From NCBI GenBank assembly GCA_025345505.1, contig JANVCC010000120.1, positions 7,220,053 through 7,284,052 on the forward strand: a stretch of 64,000 bases of DNA, read 5' to 3'. Within the stretch, counting starts at the first letter, position 1, and each line of letters opens with the position of its first letter. The notes beneath the pieces are model-generated. The model had not been told where the DNA came from, made no database searches, and saw nothing but the letters and a program-made list of their open reading frames with translations. This stretch comes from Todiramphus chloris collaris. Taxonomy: Eukaryota > Chordata > Aves > Coraciiformes > Alcedinidae. Made by a program: the position numbers and the translations under genes. Shown in pieces: positions 62,801 to 64,000 of the stretch.

Positions 62801-64000
62801 TCCTGCCAGCAGGGAAGGGGTTTTCCTGGTGAGGCAGGTGGTGGCTGCTTTATGCAAAGTTCATATTAATACACCCGCGTGCCAGGGTTGTGCCCCGGCC
62901 GCCCTCGTGCAGGACGGGAGTTGCAGTGAGCATCCGACTCTGGATACCCAGGGATAGCAGCCTGGATTTGAGTCAGATGAAAATTATCTTCTTTATGCCA
63001 AAATCCCAAAGGAGCAGGGCTCCTCGGCCCCTCCTCTCCATACAGGAAAGTGGAGGTGGTTGTGGAGTGGCCACAAAACCCCCAGGGCCGGGTGAGGAGG
63101 GAGCAGAGCTGGACTCTGCAGGCTGGGAGAGCAGAGCAGGGGAACAGAAACTTCGGTCACATAAAAAGTCATAACGTTCACCTTATAAAACACACAAATT
63201 CAGTGATTTAAAGAAGGGAAAACTACTATTTGTTTCCAAATTTACAGGCAGTAATACTTGATTTAGATCCCTGTCTGGCTCCTGTATAGACTGCAGTATA
63301 ATTTAAAGGACAATAAAGTCTGGGACCATAATACCATCACCACAATAAATCAGGCTCGCTACCACTACTCAGAGCAGGAATTATTAATCTGGGTTCCAAA
63401 TGATATGCCTGCAGATTGCTTATTTTAGCTGTTTATGCAGCAAGCTGAGGTAGCACTTTCCCCTGTTACTGTTTTTTACTTTTGCAATGAAATACTGTCT
63501 GCTCCCACCAGAGGGGCATTTATCACCCCGTATATATGGGGCAGCCTGGTGTGCCATGCACACGAAGCATCCAATACCAGGGCACAAGTGTACCCTGCAC
63601 GTGCCACATGCTGCTCCTGTCTAGGATGTCCTCGATGCCCAGGGCTCTACCTCATGCCCTGGGCCCTCTTGCTGGCGTTTCTGCGTGGTGGGGAACAGGA
63701 CAGTGTGCCCAGAATGCTGGGGAACCCCGGTCACGCTGCTCCCAGTGCCAGTTGCTGCCCGCGGGAACAGACTGGACCCGTTCTCCTCTCCCAGCACCTC
63801 CCGGGAGGGCTCGGGGCACCCGGGCAGCTCGTGCCCTTTGCAGCTACAGACCATCAGCAGCTTTGGCAAAGTGTATTTGCAACACTAAGGTAGAATTTAA
63901 CTTACAAAAATTCAACTTCGGGAGGATTTGGAATAATACAAAGGAGGGTGGGAAGCCTGTTAAATTTTGAAGGGGAAAGCACACGGTTTTGTTGAGAAGT

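Larger units (their letters stand above)
33274..64000 (-). other. GRIK3: GRIK3 intron 1, partial
   Basis: Everything to the right of exon 2 appears to be intron 1, which therefore exceeds 30.7 kb. I searched the minus strand for the signal-peptide exon (ending MPHVIRIG) and for other coding exons and found none. Contents recognised are a probable LTR, several small tandem repeats, homopolymer tracts, an assembly gap and AT-rich candidate regulatory blocks, each listed separately. Long open frames here (up to 286 codons) look like chance frames in GC-rich DNA. A non-coding RNA or unspliced 5' exon could not be seen by eye. Confidence 0.8.

Noticed and set aside
1-64000. CRISPR arrays, tRNA or rRNA genes, operons, prophage or toxin systems
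   Set aside because: None seen. The window is intron-rich vertebrate DNA, and I found no sign of an undescribed system.

Overview
The window is vertebrate genomic DNA carrying one recognisable gene, on the minus strand: the kainate-type ionotropic glutamate receptor subunit GluK3 (GRIK3). Nine consecutive coding exons, equivalent to human exons 2-10, lie between 33273 and 7907. They give 1,415 coding bases (about 471 residues) with intact reading frame, GT-AG splice sites throughout, and phases that join without correction. They encode nearly all of the extracellular amino-terminal domain, the linker, and the first part of ligand-binding segment S1. The signal-peptide exon lies beyond the right edge. 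The rest of S1, the channel, S2 and the cytoplasmic tail lie beyond the left edge.

The organism is most likely a bird (inference). Internal introns are short (1.2-4.0 kb) compared with mammalian GRIK3. The DNA is GC-rich with many small minisatellites and few interspersed repeats, as on avian microchromosomes. One insertion in intron 1 resembles a retroviral-type LTR common in bird genomes. I cannot name the species.

Layout: 1-7906 is part of intron 10, with a GT-rich microsatellite near 1.3 kb and a 15-bp minisatellite starting 39 bases from the exon 10 splice donor. 7907-33273 holds exons 10 to 2 in ascending coordinate order, with introns 9 to 2 between them; intron 6 contains three unrelated minisatellites. 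33274-64000 is part of intron 1: no coding exon, one probable LTR, a 19-bp minisatellite broken by a 10-base assembly gap, several small duplications, and a few AT-rich homeodomain-site-rich stretches that could be regulatory.

I found no second protein-coding gene, RNA gene, CRISPR array or undescribed system. The observations most worth checking are the minisatellite beside the exon 10 donor, where the reading frame stays open into the intron, the unusual exon 4 acceptor, the amino-acid changes in S1, and the candidate intronic regulatory elements.
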